The notes: generated by a model not told the origin, from the sequence alone. Shown: positions 15,991 through 24,536, counted from the stretch's first letter. The stretch is 37,687 bases of DNA from Clostridium sp. CAG:628 (GCA_000438415.1 FR902219.1:1-37687); one strand, 5' to 3'. Made by a program: numbers and translations.

Positions 15991-17187
15991 TTAGGCTTTA
16001 TAATATTTAATTTTAAAAATTGTATACTCATTCTTCTTACTTTCCACACCTATTTTACCATTATCCATTAAAATAATCTTTTTAGCAAGAGAAAGACCTA
16101 TTCCTGCACTATTATTGCTACTATTTTCTCCCCTATAAAATCTATTGAATATGTTTTTTAAGTCATTTTCAGAAATTCCAATTCCATAGTCTTTTATTAT
16201 AACTATAGTATAAAGCTTGTTATCATTTACAGTAATATCAATTTTACCAAATTCTTTAGAATACTCTACTTCATTTTTTAATATATTACTTATTGCTTCC
16301 ACTTCAAAGTTATAGTCACATTTAATTAATACGTCTTCTTTTATATCCAAGTTAACTTTAACATTTTTTAAGTCCATTATCAAGCTTACATTTTCAATAG
16401 ATTTTTCAAGTATACCTTTTAAACTATTATATTTTCTATCAAACTTAATAGCATTTACTTCAAACATAGATAACTTTAACATAGTATTAACTAAATTATT
16501 AATTTTACTAATCTCTCTATTAATATCTTTTAAAAAACTTTCTCTTAACTTATTATCCATATTGGGATTATCTATTAAATTATCTAATATTATACTAATA
16601 GATGCAAGTGGTGTCTTTAACTGATGTGAAGTGTCTTCTATAAACTCTTTTATACTTAGTTTATCTTTTAGGGAATTCTCTGCACTTTCTTTAAGCATTA
16701 TTGTTGTTTTATATAACTCACTTTTAAGTATAGAAGTATCGTCTTCTACATTATCTTTCATATCTAACACATAATTTTTATTATTAATTTCTTTAATTAA
16801 ATCAGTCAACTCTTCTATTTTCTTATTTTTATATAACTTTAATATCAAATTATATATTATTATAAACAAAGATAAACAAGTTACTATAATATTCAAAATT
16901 ATTAAATATTTTAAGTTATCATTTTTCATTTTTAAACTAATAAAATCACTTATATCTATTCCGTATTTACTTAAACTTGTCTCTTTTAATTCACTACTAT
17001 TTAATTCTTTTATTATATCTTCAACAGCTACACCTGAGTACTTATTTTCTACTAAATTAACCATATTATTAATTATTAAATTTGTACTTCTTTTAACATT
17101 ATTTGAGTAACTTATAAAAAATATATTTAAAGAAACACTAATAAACAATATCAAACAACATAAATAAACTAAAACTTTCTTAATCAT
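15991..17187 (-). CDS. Sensor histidine kinase
   Basis: A 398-aa membrane kinase with TM1 (about 5-27), an extracytoplasmic segment of about 65 residues, and TM2 (about 93-117). There is no obvious HAMP domain but a helical linker, then the HisKA H-box DTSHQLKTPLAS (H188), N-box NILKNEVEYS and G boxes DYGIGI and GIGLSLAKKI. It starts 8 bp inside the end of the response-regulator gene, so the two are co-translated. With the adjacent ABC exporter the pair probably senses the transported compound or envelope stress. The small sensor domain is larger than in the intramembrane-sensing BceS type. Confidence 0.92.
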   Translation of the reverse strand: MIKKVLVYLCCLILFISVSLNIFFISYSNNVKRSTNLIINNMVNLVENKYSGVAVEDIIKELNSSELKETSLSKYGIDISDFISLKMKNDNLKYLIILNIIVTCLSLFIIIYNLILKLYKNKKIEELTDLIKEINNKNYVLDMKDNVEDDTSILKSELYKTTIMLKESAENSLKDKLSIKEFIEDTSHQLKTPLASISIILDNLIDNPNMDNKLRESFLKDINREISKINNLVNTMLKLSMFEVNAIKFDRKYNSLKGILEKSIENVSLIMDLKNVKVNLDIKEDVLIKCDYNFEVEAISNILKNEVEYSKEFGKIDITVNDNKLYTIVIIKDYGIGISENDLKNIFNRFYRGENSSNNSAGIGLSLAKKIILMDNGKIGVESKKNEYTIFKIKYYKA

Positions 17188-17818
17188 CTATTCTATAACC
17201 TACTCCCTTAACTGTTTTAATTAAATCTACCCCTAGTTTCTCTCTTATTCTTTTTAAGTAAACTGTAAGAGTGTTATCATTTACATCATTTCCAGTAATA
17301 TCCCAAATATAATTTATTATGTAGTCTCTTGTTACTACTTTATTGATACTTTTAAAAAGTAAGCCTAATATTTTAATTTCTAAACTAGTTAAATTAACTA
17401 AATTACCATCATTATATACTTCCATTTTATCAAAATCAAAAGTAATATTTTTAACTTTCACTACATTTTCATTCTTTATATATTTATTAATTTTAGCAAG
17501 CAATACTCTTGTACTAAATGGTTTAGTTATATAATCTACTGCACCCAGGTTAAGTCCTTTTACCACATCATCTTCTAAACTCTTTGCAGTTAAGAATATC
17601 GTAGGAATATTCTTATTAGAAAGCATATCTTTATAAAAGTCAAACCCACTTCCATCAGGTAAACTTACATCTAGTAAGATTAATTTATAATGAGCTAGTG
17701 TTAAATCATAAGCATCTGCTAAATTATTTACAGTTTTAACAGTTAACCCGTTTGTTTCAAAAGTATAAGTTAGCGCTTTTGTTATTGTTAAGTTGTCTTC
17801 AATTAAAAGTATATCCAT
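17180..17818 (-). CDS. OmpR-family response regulator
   Basis: A receiver domain with acidic pocket E7/D8, phospho-acceptor D50 (LILLDVSLPDG), T77 and K99, followed by a winged-helix DNA-binding domain (about 120-212, ending KTVKGVGYRID). At 212 aa it is compact. It is transcribed with the kinase from an extended -10 promoter. It probably activates the upstream ABC operon through the direct repeats at 21203-21222; this is inferred from neighbourhood and site spacing. Confidence 0.95.
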   Translation of the reverse strand: MDILLIEDNLTITKALTYTFETNGLTVKTVNNLADAYDLTLAHYKLILLDVSLPDGSGFDFYKDMLSNKNIPTIFLTAKSLEDDVVKGLNLGAVDYITKPFSTRVLLAKINKYIKNENVVKVKNITFDFDKMEVYNDGNLVNLTSLEIKILGLLFKSINKVVTRDYIINYIWDITGNDVNDNTLTVYLKRIREKLGVDLIKTVKGVGYRIDD

Positions 17819-17833
17819 ATTTCCTCCTTCTAA

Positions 17834-17842
17834 ATTATACCA
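17834..17842 (-). promoter_or_regulatory. Extended -10 promoter of the regulator-kinase pair
   Basis: TGGTATAAT on the minus strand (17842-17834), without a good -35, 16 bp before ATG. It lies downstream of the permease terminator, so the pair can be expressed independently. Confidence 0.55.
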
Positions 17843-17890
17843 TATTTTTTACTTTTCAGCGAATTATTGGCTTTTCACTCGTCATATTAT

Positions 17891-17916
17891 GAAAAAAGAA
17901 CACTTTAAATGTTCTC
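17891..17916 (-). terminator. Terminator behind the FtsX-type permease gene
   Basis: Stem AGAACA/TGTTCT (17897-17902 with 17910-17915) with an A/T loop holding the TAA stop, followed by T6 on the minus strand. Confidence 0.65.
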
Positions 17917-20493
17917 ATTTCTAATAGTTTCTATTACATTACCCTTATTTGCTTTTTTAGAACTATAATTATTAAGCCACACTATAAGTAAACAAACAAT
18001 AGCAATACTAACTATAATTCCTTTAAATGGAACTTTATAACTAAATAATACTTGATTAGTAAATCCTTTAAATATTAAATATGAAAGTAATACTCCAATA
18101 GGAATACCTATTAATAATGACTTAAATATATAGAAGAAACTCTCTAAGAAAATCATTCTATTAAATTCATTACTAGTCATACCTATACTTTTTAAAGTTG
18201 CAAATTCTCTTTTTCTTAAAGTCATATTAGTAGTTATAGTATTAAATATATTAGTAATACCAATTAGTGAGATAACTATAATAAATCCATATAAGAATAT
18301 AGCAATAACTGTATAAATAGATTTCATTTGTTTAACAGTCGCATCAACATTATTAACATAGCATCCTTCAGTATCCTTACACATCTTATCAATATCACTT
18401 TGTAATTTATCAGGGTCTGTACTTTCTACATACAAACTAACACTTTCTAATTTATCTAGTCTTTCCATGTACTCATCACTTATTACCATTACAAGTGAGC
18501 CATAATTATTTTCATAACCAAATGGTCTAATACTTGTAACACTAGCAAGTTCCATATCAAAGCTTTTATCTTCTTTCATACTAGTAAAGTTAATTATATC
18601 TCCTTTCTTATTATCAGTCATATTATAACTAACTTCAAGTTTCTTTTTTGTATCATACCCAATATTATTGTCTATTAAAATACCTTTATCTTTAACACTA
18701 TTATAGTTAAGTCCAAGTTTACTAATATACCTTAAATATTCTTCTTTACCAACAGATATAAATGTAACAGAATTAAGTATTGGCTTTTCTTCACTCATAT
18801 AGGCATTATATTTTTTAAAATCCTTACTTGCTTTAAAGTTACCAGTTATTATACTCGTTCTAACAACAGAATACTTTTTAACAGTATCATGCTTACTAAA
18901 ATTTAAAACATTGTTATAGTTTAAATTATAATCTTTTGTATATGAAGTATAAACTAAATTATAAGTATAATCTCCTTTTGCCATTTTAACTACATCAAAT
19001 GCAGTATTAACAAAATATGATAGAGCAATATAAACACTTACAGACAATACTATTGATACTATAGTTGTTCTATATTTTTTCTTATTTCTCTTAATGTTTT
19101 TATAAGACACTACCCCACCTATACCAAATAGTTTATTAATAAATTTAGGAGTTTTAAGTTTCTTACTATTAACTAAAATATCATTATTTCCTCTTATTAG
19201 AACCATTGGACTAGTTTTACTTGCTATTTTAGCACCTTTCTTACTAGCCATAAATATTGTTACTATGCTAAGTATGATACTAATTACTATAGATAAATAA
19301 CTTATTTTAAAAATTAAGTACTCATTACCTACAAACATATTTTTAATAAAGAAGTTAACTACATGTATTAATATAAAACTAGCAAGTACCCCAGAAATTA
19401 CTCCAATAGGTATACCAACACTTCCGAGTAAAAATGCTTCATAATATACACTTTTCTTGATTTGAGAAGTTGTAGCACCAACACTTTTTAGTATTCCATA
19501 TTCTTTAGTTTTTTCAGTAATAGAAATATTAAAACTATTTTTAATACAACATACACTAGTTACTATAATTATCACTGTTACAATAGAGCTTAACACTAAA
19601 AGTGCTTTCATTGAGCTATCACCATATGCATTTGTCTCAAGCATTATCAAATATCTATTAACATCAAATGTATACTTACTTTTCGCTAGTTCTTTTTCTG
19701 AAATTTCTACGTAGTTAGGGTCAAGCATAATATCTTTTTCAAGCAGTTTTGCATCCACCCCTAAAATACCAGCAGTAACTTTATATTGATTTTTAAGTCC
19801 ATCCTTTGTATATCTAGCAAATACTGTATAATTCTTTACTCCACTAGCATTAGTTGTTATAAAAGTATACCCAGGAGAAGAAAAAGGCTCTAAAGCAGTA
19901 GATGGTCTTTCAAATATTCCTACTACTTTATAAGTAACTGAAACCGTATTTTCTATAGTTTCGTTGTTTGTTTCTTCATAAGGATTATTTTGACCCAAAG
20001 CGTAGCCTTCACTCATTCTTGAACCTACTTCTAGTGTAATAGTATCTCCCACATTCAAATCAACCTTACCATTGTTTCTTAAGTGTCTTGGTATAATTAT
20101 CTCATTATTATTTTTTGGTAACTCTCCATCTGTAAGTTCAATTCCAACACTATCAAAATCATTCTTATCCATAGTTATTACATAAGCATAAGGTTTATAT
20201 TCATTTTCAGTGTTTATTTTAGCATAACCTAAAGTACCTACTTTATAAAAATTCTCTATACTTCTATTATTTTCAAAAATACTGAGGTCATTACTTTGAA
20301 CATCACGAAAACTATAATGAAAATCCCCATTTATATGTTTTTCTAAATTTATTATACTCTCTTTAAAACTAACAACTAGTGAACTAAGTGCAGTTATTAA
20401 AGCAACTGAAAGTATTATACCAATTATTGTAACTATGTTTCTTTTTTTGTTAAGTTGTAAGTTTTTATATGCAATATTTTTTAAAATATTCAT
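17905..20493 (-). CDS. ABC transporter permease, duplicated FtsX/MacB-type, 862 aa
   Basis: Two similar halves, each with one membrane helix, a large extracytoplasmic domain and three more helices: TM1 about 18-40, outside about 40-290, TM2-4 about 298-415; then TM5 about 478-500, outside about 500-733, TM6-8 about 737-852. The FtsX signatures TEKTKEYGILKSVGAT and LRKREFATLKSIGMT appear once per half. This 4+4 layout is that of FtsX-like exporters and lipid/peptide mechanotransmission pumps rather than the 10-helix BceB type. It overlaps the ATPase gene by 4 bp (ATGA). The likely role is export or removal of an envelope-active compound, under the adjacent two-component system. Confidence 0.9.
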   Translation of the reverse strand: MNILKNIAYKNLQLNKKRNIVTIIGIILSVALITALSSLVVSFKESIINLEKHINGDFHYSFRDVQSNDLSIFENNRSIENFYKVGTLGYAKINTENEYKPYAYVITMDKNDFDSVGIELTDGELPKNNNEIIIPRHLRNNGKVDLNVGDTITLEVGSRMSEGYALGQNNPYEETNNETIENTVSVTYKVVGIFERPSTALEPFSSPGYTFITTNASGVKNYTVFARYTKDGLKNQYKVTAGILGVDAKLLEKDIMLDPNYVEISEKELAKSKYTFDVNRYLIMLETNAYGDSSMKALLVLSSIVTVIIIVTSVCCIKNSFNISITEKTKEYGILKSVGATTSQIKKSVYYEAFLLGSVGIPIGVISGVLASFILIHVVNFFIKNMFVGNEYLIFKISYLSIVISIILSIVTIFMASKKGAKIASKTSPMVLIRGNNDILVNSKKLKTPKFINKLFGIGGVVSYKNIKRNKKKYRTTIVSIVLSVSVYIALSYFVNTAFDVVKMAKGDYTYNLVYTSYTKDYNLNYNNVLNFSKHDTVKKYSVVRTSIITGNFKASKDFKKYNAYMSEEKPILNSVTFISVGKEEYLRYISKLGLNYNSVKDKGILIDNNIGYDTKKKLEVSYNMTDNKKGDIINFTSMKEDKSFDMELASVTSIRPFGYENNYGSLVMVISDEYMERLDKLESVSLYVESTDPDKLQSDIDKMCKDTEGCYVNNVDATVKQMKSIYTVIAIFLYGFIIVISLIGITNIFNTITTNMTLRKREFATLKSIGMTSNEFNRMIFLESFFYIFKSLLIGIPIGVLLSYLIFKGFTNQVLFSYKVPFKGIIVSIAIVCLLIVWLNNYSSKKANKGNVIETIRNENI

Positions 20494-21164
20494 TTTTCTT
20501 CACCCACAATACGTCCATCTGCTATTTCTATAATTTTATCAGCTACTTTAGCAAGTTCTAAGTTATGTGTAATCATTATAATAGTTTGTTTCATTTCTTT
20601 ATTAGACTTTTTAAGAAGTGATACTATTTCTTCACTAGCCTTTGTATCCAAGTTTCCAGTTGGCTCATCTGCTAATACAATTGCTGGTCTTGAAATTAAA
20701 GCACGGCCAATACTTGTTCTTTGTTGTTCTCCACCTGATAATTCGTTAGGCAAGTGTTTACTACGCTTGTCTAGTCCTAACATTTTAATAAGATTATCTA
20801 CTTCTTCATCACTTACTCTTTTATTATCTAGTTCAAGTGGTAAAGTAATATTTTCTCTTACATTTAATATAGGTATTAAATTATAAAACTGGTATATTAG
20901 TCCTACCTGTCTTCTTCTAAATATTGCTAACTCATCATCATTCATTTTAAAAATATCCGTATCATTTATAAGAACCTTTCCACTTGTTGGTCTATCTACT
21001 CCACCAAGTAAATGTAAAAGTGTACTTTTTCCTGAACCAGATGCACCGACTATAGAAACGAATTCTCCTTTTTCAACACTAAAACTCACATTATCTAAGG
21101 CAACTACTTTATTGTTACCACTTCCATAAACTTTAGTTAAATTTTCAACTCTTAATATTTCCAT
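20490..21164 (-). CDS. ABC transporter ATPase, MacB/LolD-type
   Basis: A 224-aa ATPase with Walker A GASGSGKST, Q-loop YQFYNLIP, signature LSGGEQQR, Walker B IVLADEPTGNLD and switch His in MITHNLE. The EPTGNLD ending is typical of ATPases that pair with FtsX-type permeases. I place the start at ATG 21164, 8 nt after AAGGA; an in-frame ATG 60 bp upstream would lie beyond the -10 of the promoter. It is the first gene of the exporter operon. Confidence 0.95.
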   Translation of the reverse strand: MEILRVENLTKVYGSGNNKVVALDNVSFSVEKGEFVSIVGASGSGKSTLLHLLGGVDRPTSGKVLINDTDIFKMNDDELAIFRRRQVGLIYQFYNLIPILNVRENITLPLELDNKRVSDEEVDNLIKMLGLDKRSKHLPNELSGGEQQRTSIGRALISRPAIVLADEPTGNLDTKASEEIVSLLKKSNKEMKQTIIMITHNLELAKVADKIIEIADGRIVGEEK

Positions 21165-21189
21165 AAATACCATCCTTCCAAGTAACTTA

Positions 21190-21222
21190 ATTATACAACA
21201 CTCAAAGTGACTACAAAGTGAC
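21190..21222 (-). promoter_or_regulatory. ABC operon promoter with two-copy direct repeat, likely response-regulator site
   Basis: Minus strand -10 TATAAT (21195-21190) has no good -35. In its place sit two perfect copies of GTCACTTTG (21222-21214 and 21211-21203) exactly 11 bp apart, one helical turn. OmpR-family regulators bind such tandem half-sites as dimers, and an operon with a poor -35 is a typical activated promoter. Confidence 0.6.
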
Positions 21223-21288
21223 AAAAAACTTTTTCATAAAATATTTTATCACACTGTTACCTATAAATCAAAAAATGGTTTTAAAATT

Positions 21289-21317
21289 TTGACATATTGC
21301 ACCAAATATGGTATAAT
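21289..21317 (+). promoter_or_regulatory. Promoter of the gene at 21340
   Basis: Perfect TTGACA (21289-21294), 17-bp spacer, perfect TATAAT (21312-21317). Confidence 0.85.
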
Positions 21318-21339
21318 TAATGTATAAGGAAGTGAAATT

Positions 21340-21747
21340 ATGTCAAAAAATATGTATGATGAAAATGGAACACTAAAGTCTAATGTAACAGAAATTGAAG
21401 ATAAAGTAAAAACTGATTTTGGTAAAGGAATTGTTTATAAAGGTATTGATGGTAAAGAGTATGCTACAATGGAAGAAGTTAAAGCTGCTGATAAATTGTT
21501 TTGGGATAGTTTAATGATCCCTACACCACAAAAAAATTATACTAATTTTAGTAAAATAGAAAAAGAATACTTTTATTATGTTACACAAGGGTTTGATATC
21601 AATGATAAAACTATGTCCCAAGAAGCAATTAAAGAACTAAGAGAGAAAGCCATTGCTTATATCCAAAATAGATATGGAAGTTATTTATCAAGTTTATTAG
21701 ACCAATATGATTATGATAATCAAGAAGATAAAACGCAAAAAAGATAA
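21340..21747 (+). CDS. Hypothetical small soluble protein, 135 aa
   Basis: A complete unit with a fully consensus promoter, AAGGAAG ribosome-binding site and a strong hairpin behind it. The product has no signal peptide or membrane helix. A GKGIVYKGIDGKEYATMEEV segment (about 29-48) suggests a small beta-hairpin, and the C-terminal half is helical (about 80-120) with an acidic, Gln-rich end. I do not recognise the family. The consensus promoter implies strong expression. Confidence 0.75.
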   Translation: MSKNMYDENGTLKSNVTEIEDKVKTDFGKGIVYKGIDGKEYATMEEVKAADKLFWDSLMIPTPQKNYTNFSKIEKEYFYYVTQGFDINDKTMSQEAIKELREKAIAYIQNRYGSYLSSLLDQYDYDNQEDKTQKR

Positions 21748-21777
21748 AAAAAATTATAAAAAACACTATTGAATAGA

Positions 21778-21814
21778 AAAAATGCACAATATTTTAAAAA
21801 TATTGTGCATTTTT
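21778..21814. repeat. Palindrome copy 1, 17-bp arms; likely bidirectional terminator
   Basis: Perfect 17-bp arms AAAAATGCACAATATTT (21778-21794) and complement (21798-21814) around a 3-nt loop. T-runs occur on both strands. It lies between the convergent genes at 21340 and 21866. Arms are identical to copy 2 at 23210-23246. Confidence 0.85.
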
Positions 21815-21865
21815 ATCTTTTTAAAATATATAACTAAAAATTTTAATAATCACTAGCAAATTAAA

Positions 21866-22399
21866 TCATTTACTTTTTAATGCAACATTATTTTCTATTA
21901 GATTTTCTATTTTTCCTAAGTGACTATTTTTAAGTGAAGATAACAATTCAATATATAATTGAATAGAAAATTGTTTATTTGTATTTTTTACTGATGTTTC
22001 ACTAAATTCTTTTATTTTTTCATAATTATCCTGAGTTATATCAATATTTAAACAATTAACAAAGTCACTTGTATCATTATTTTTAGTAGCAACAACAAAT
22101 TTATATGTCTCACTATCCTGTATATAACCACAAAACCTTATTTCTGAAGAATTAGGTCCCATAAAACTTAATATAAATTTTTCGGCAAATGTTTCTGTAT
22201 TTGATTTAATTATTGTAAACGAAATAGAACATTGTAATACAACGTAAAATTTAAAAGAATTAATATTATTAATATTTACAACTTCCTGTGTTGGAGCAGG
22301 ATACCTAAAAATAATAGTACGTTTTTCTATAGGTGAGTTTTCAATTGTTTCTTGTATTGTAGCATGTTTGCCTAATAAAAAATTAGTATTTTCTTTCAT
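21866..22399 (-). CDS. Hypothetical protein, 177 aa
   Basis: ATG 22399 follows AAGGAGG-type spacing (GGAAGGAG) and an extended -10. The product starts MKENTNFLLGKHATIQET, has alternating strand-like segments through about 25-125 and a helical C-terminus. No signal peptide, membrane helix or catalytic motif is visible, and I do not recognise a family. It lies between a repeat palindrome and a decayed gene, suggesting accessory DNA. No function can be assigned. Confidence 0.7.
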   Translation of the reverse strand: MKENTNFLLGKHATIQETIENSPIEKRTIIFRYPAPTQEVVNINNINSFKFYVVLQCSISFTIIKSNTETFAEKFILSFMGPNSSEIRFCGYIQDSETYKFVVATKNNDTSDFVNCLNIDITQDNYEKIKEFSETSVKNTNKQFSIQLYIELLSSLKNSHLGKIENLIENNVALKSK

Positions 22400-22461
22400 A
22401 TTTTTTCTCCTTCCTTAAATTAATTGATGATCAATATCTTTTTATTAACACATCTAATTTA

Positions 22462-22470
22462 ATTATATCA
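22462..22470 (-). promoter_or_regulatory. Extended -10 promoter of the gene at 22399
   Basis: TGATATAAT on the minus strand (22470-22462), 63 bp before ATG, without a clear -35. Confidence 0.4.
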
Positions 22471-22564
22471 TAATTTTACATTTTTTCATATTTTTTATTA
22501 TATCTTTAAAAAACTTGGATTAATATTATAATGAAATCGGATATAAGGTAATGTACAAATATGA

Positions 22565-23171
22565 GGTATAATAATTAATAAATATAATCTAAAAGAAAAT
22601 TATAATAAAATAGAAGATCATAGCAACACTGGTGAAGCACATATTAACAGAAAAATTTCAGATGTATTAAACGAAATATCAAAACATATTGTTACTGCTG
22701 AAATGAATAAATTTATTGTATCTGATAGTAATAAATATATAGTAGGTACTGTTGGTTTGCAACTTGTGATGGAATAATTCTTTATGTCAGGAAAAATAAA
22801 TGTGGTATTGTTGGACATGCTGTTGGTGACAGTGATATATAAATAGCTTTGCTCAAAGATACGTTAAAGGAATTGTCAACAGAGAAAGATGTAGTTACAG
22901 AATATGCAATAATTATTGGATATGATAATGTTAAATTGTATTTTACAAAGATTAGAATTTAATGTTACAATATTTAAGAAGTCATCATACTATTAATATT
23001 AAATTAATACTACTTAAAACTAATTTATGAATTAAAGTAGTACAAAGTTATGGTATGGAATTTTACTTTAATGTTTCAAATGATAAGACTGTTAGTCAAA
23101 TCTTAAATTATTACAATTATTTAAAATTTTCTTCCAATGAAAAATTAAATGATAGATGTATCTCAAAATAA
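22565..23171 (+). pseudogene. Decayed gene of about 200 codons with a CheD-like Cys/His signature
   Basis: Three plus-strand frames join into one protein-like text. Frame A (22565-22777) reads ending SNKYIVGTVG. One missing T in the T-run at 22756-22758 moves it to frame B (from 22756): FATCDGIILYVRKNKCGIVG, then HAVGDSDI, a TAA at 22840, and on to GYDNVKLYFTKIRI and a TAA at 22960. Frame C (to 23171) has a TGA at 23028 and ends YGMEFYFNVSNDK onward. Start, two frame changes and three internal stops show decay. The Cys-x17-His spacing (TCDG...VGH) and core strands recall the CheD-type deamidase fold; that family link is tentative. A reverse-strand frame here is a shadow. Confidence 0.7.
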
Positions 23172-23209
23172 AACTAGTTTCAATTTTAAAATAAATTGTT
23201 AAAAATAGT

Positions 23210-23246
23210 AAAAATGCACAATATTTCGAAAATATTGTGCATTTTT
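23210..23246. repeat. Palindrome copy 2, 17-bp arms identical to copy 1
   Basis: AAAAATGCACAATATTT (23210-23226) and complement (23230-23246) around CGA. Only the loop differs from copy 1. It follows the decayed gene as copy 1 follows the gene at 21340. Confidence 0.85.
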
Positions 23247-23266
23247 AACTTTTCAGACCCCTATTT

Positions 23267-23288
23267 TGCACAATCATTGTGCATTTTT
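23267..23288 (+). terminator. Short related hairpin behind palindrome copy 2
   Basis: TGCACA (23267-23272)/TGTGCA (23278-23283) with a 5-nt loop, then T5 on the plus strand. It shares the GCACAAT/ATTGTGC core of the longer palindromes. Confidence 0.55.
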
Positions 23289-23320
23289 ATATAAAATTTA
23301 ATAAATAATACTTATAATTA

Positions 23321-23674
23321 TTATTTAAATAATCGTAATTTTTTAGTTTTTTCTTCTTTTAAATAAGTTGGATTTAACTCTTTTAATATATGAAGTGCCT
23401 CTTTTTCAGTTAAATATTCACAATTTGTAATTAGTGATTTAGCATTTACTACTACAGGCACTTTAGTAACATATGTATTATCTACAAGTGAGTATGACGT
23501 ATGTGTATAAATATCTACAAAAGTCATAAGAGTATTAAACTTACCATCTTTTAAATAAGCTAAAGTATATCTTCCATCATGTTCCCAATATCTTCTAGTT
23601 CCAATATCCGTTTCTTCTATTTTAACCAAGTTACAAATTTTAACTAAATATAAATTTTCTGTTTTAAATTTCAT
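23321..23674 (-). CDS. Hypothetical protein, paralogue of the gene at 24629
   Basis: A 117-aa soluble protein. It starts MKFKTENLYLVK, has a middle strand-rich part (YTLAYLKDGKF, FVDIYTHTSYSL) and ends with a conserved tail (EYLTEKEALHILKELNPTYL, then KKLRLFK). The first and last segments are nearly the same in the protein at 24629-24985, so they are paralogues. It has its own promoter and ATG behind GAGGTT. Function is unknown. The close copy number in 1.7 kb suggests duplication. Confidence 0.75.
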   Translation of the reverse strand: MKFKTENLYLVKICNLVKIEETDIGTRRYWEHDGRYTLAYLKDGKFNTLMTFVDIYTHTSYSLVDNTYVTKVPVVVNAKSLITNCEYLTEKEALHILKELNPTYLKEEKTKKLRLFK

Positions 23675-23704
23675 TATACAAAACCTCGCTTTAATACTAA
23701 TTAC

Positions 23705-23733
23705 ATTTTAACACACTATAAGAATATAAGCAA
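23705..23733 (-). promoter_or_regulatory. Promoter of the gene at 23674
   Basis: Minus strand: -35 TTGCTT (23733-23728), 17-bp spacer, -10 TAAAAT (23710-23705). The rest of the gap to 23935 shows no gene. Confidence 0.55.
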
Positions 23734-23935
23734 CAAATCGCTCTAACTAGTTAAATATACCTTAAATACTTATAATAATGTTTTACCACCTTTTATAAAT
23801 TTACTATATTTTAACAAAAAATATTCAATAATTAACATTTGGTGCGATACAAAAGCCTATTTTGAACAATTTTATCTATAAAGAATAACTAATAAATTCC
23901 AGTTCTATATATAATATATTTTTTATAAAATAAAA

Positions 23936-23955
23936 GTAACAATATTTATTGCTAC
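23936..23955 (-). terminator. Weak terminator of the gene at 23968
   Basis: Stem GTAGCAATA/TATTGTTAC with one G-U pair and a tight A/T loop, followed by TTTTATTTTAT on the minus strand. Confidence 0.4.
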
Positions 23956-23967
23956 AATTAATTATAA

Positions 23968-24369
23968 TTATTTTTTTAGTGTTTTTGATATTTTTTTAGT
24001 ATTAACCTCATTTAATACTAATAATAATCCATATTTTGGAATGATATCAGCAACATCTGGAACTTGTTCTTTCAAAGATACAATATTTACAACATATGGT
24101 AAATCAAAATAATGGCTTTCCTCAGCATCGGCTACAAATCCAGTAAATATTTCTCTATATCTGATTTTTCCATTTTCATTTAATAATTCAAATATATATT
24201 TTTGTTCTGTTTGTTTAACCATTGGTCCGTATGGTGTTAGTTTACTTGATATATAATCTAAATTAGCAACTACTAAATTATCAGTCTTATAATTATCATT
24301 AAGTTTATAATTATCGCTTTTAAAATTTAGTGATTCTTTTTTCTCATTCTGTTTTTTCTTTCCAAACAT
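23968..24369 (-). CDS. Hypothetical protein, 133 aa, distant relative of its neighbours
   Basis: A basic N-terminus (MFGKKKQNEKKES), then NLVVANLDYIS, KYIFELLNENGKIRYREIFTGF, YFDLPYVVNI and a helical end (ADIIPKYGLLLVLNEVN). The order of elements parallels the neighbouring paralogues (ENLYLV, YTLA..DGKF..DIYT, VPVVVN, ILKELN), but identity is low, so common origin is only suspected. No membrane helix. ATG follows GGGAGG, with an extended -10 upstream. Function unknown. Confidence 0.75.
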   Translation of the reverse strand: MFGKKKQNEKKESLNFKSDNYKLNDNYKTDNLVVANLDYISSKLTPYGPMVKQTEQKYIFELLNENGKIRYREIFTGFVADAEESHYFDLPYVVNIVSLKEQVPDVADIIPKYGLLLVLNEVNTKKISKTLKK

Positions 24370-24394
24370 AATAAACCTCCCTCATTAATTTTAT

Positions 24395-24403
24395 ATTATA
24401 TCA
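24395..24403 (-). promoter_or_regulatory. Extended -10 promoter of the gene at 24369
   Basis: TGATATAAT on the minus strand (24403-24395), about 26 bp before ATG. TTTCAA lies 16 bp upstream of the -10 as a weak -35. Confidence 0.5.
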
Positions 24404-24470
24404 TAGTTTTTGATGTTTGAAACAAATTTTACATATTATCTTTCAAAATCATCTTTTTCTTTCACACAAC

Positions 24471-24495
24471 AAAAAATCAATCATTTCGATTGATT
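24471..24495 (-). terminator. Terminator behind tRNA-Leu
   Basis: An 8-bp perfect stem AATCAATC/GATTGATT (24475-24482 with 24488-24495) with a 5-nt loop and T6 on the minus strand, 42 bp after the tRNA 3' end. A further dyad GTTCGAATAGTTCGAAC lies between. Confidence 0.8.
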
Positions 24496-24536
24496 TCTAT
24501 ATATCAAAGTTCGAATAGTTCGAACAGATTCGTCAA

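Noticed and set aside
22618..22818. Leftward 66-codon frame
   Set aside because: It is antisense to the decayed plus-strand gene, which reads as protein over three joined frames.
24509..24525. GTTCGAATAGTTCGAAC dyad beside tRNA-Leu as an attachment site
   Set aside because: No integrase or second copy is present in the window, so there is no support for an integrated element.
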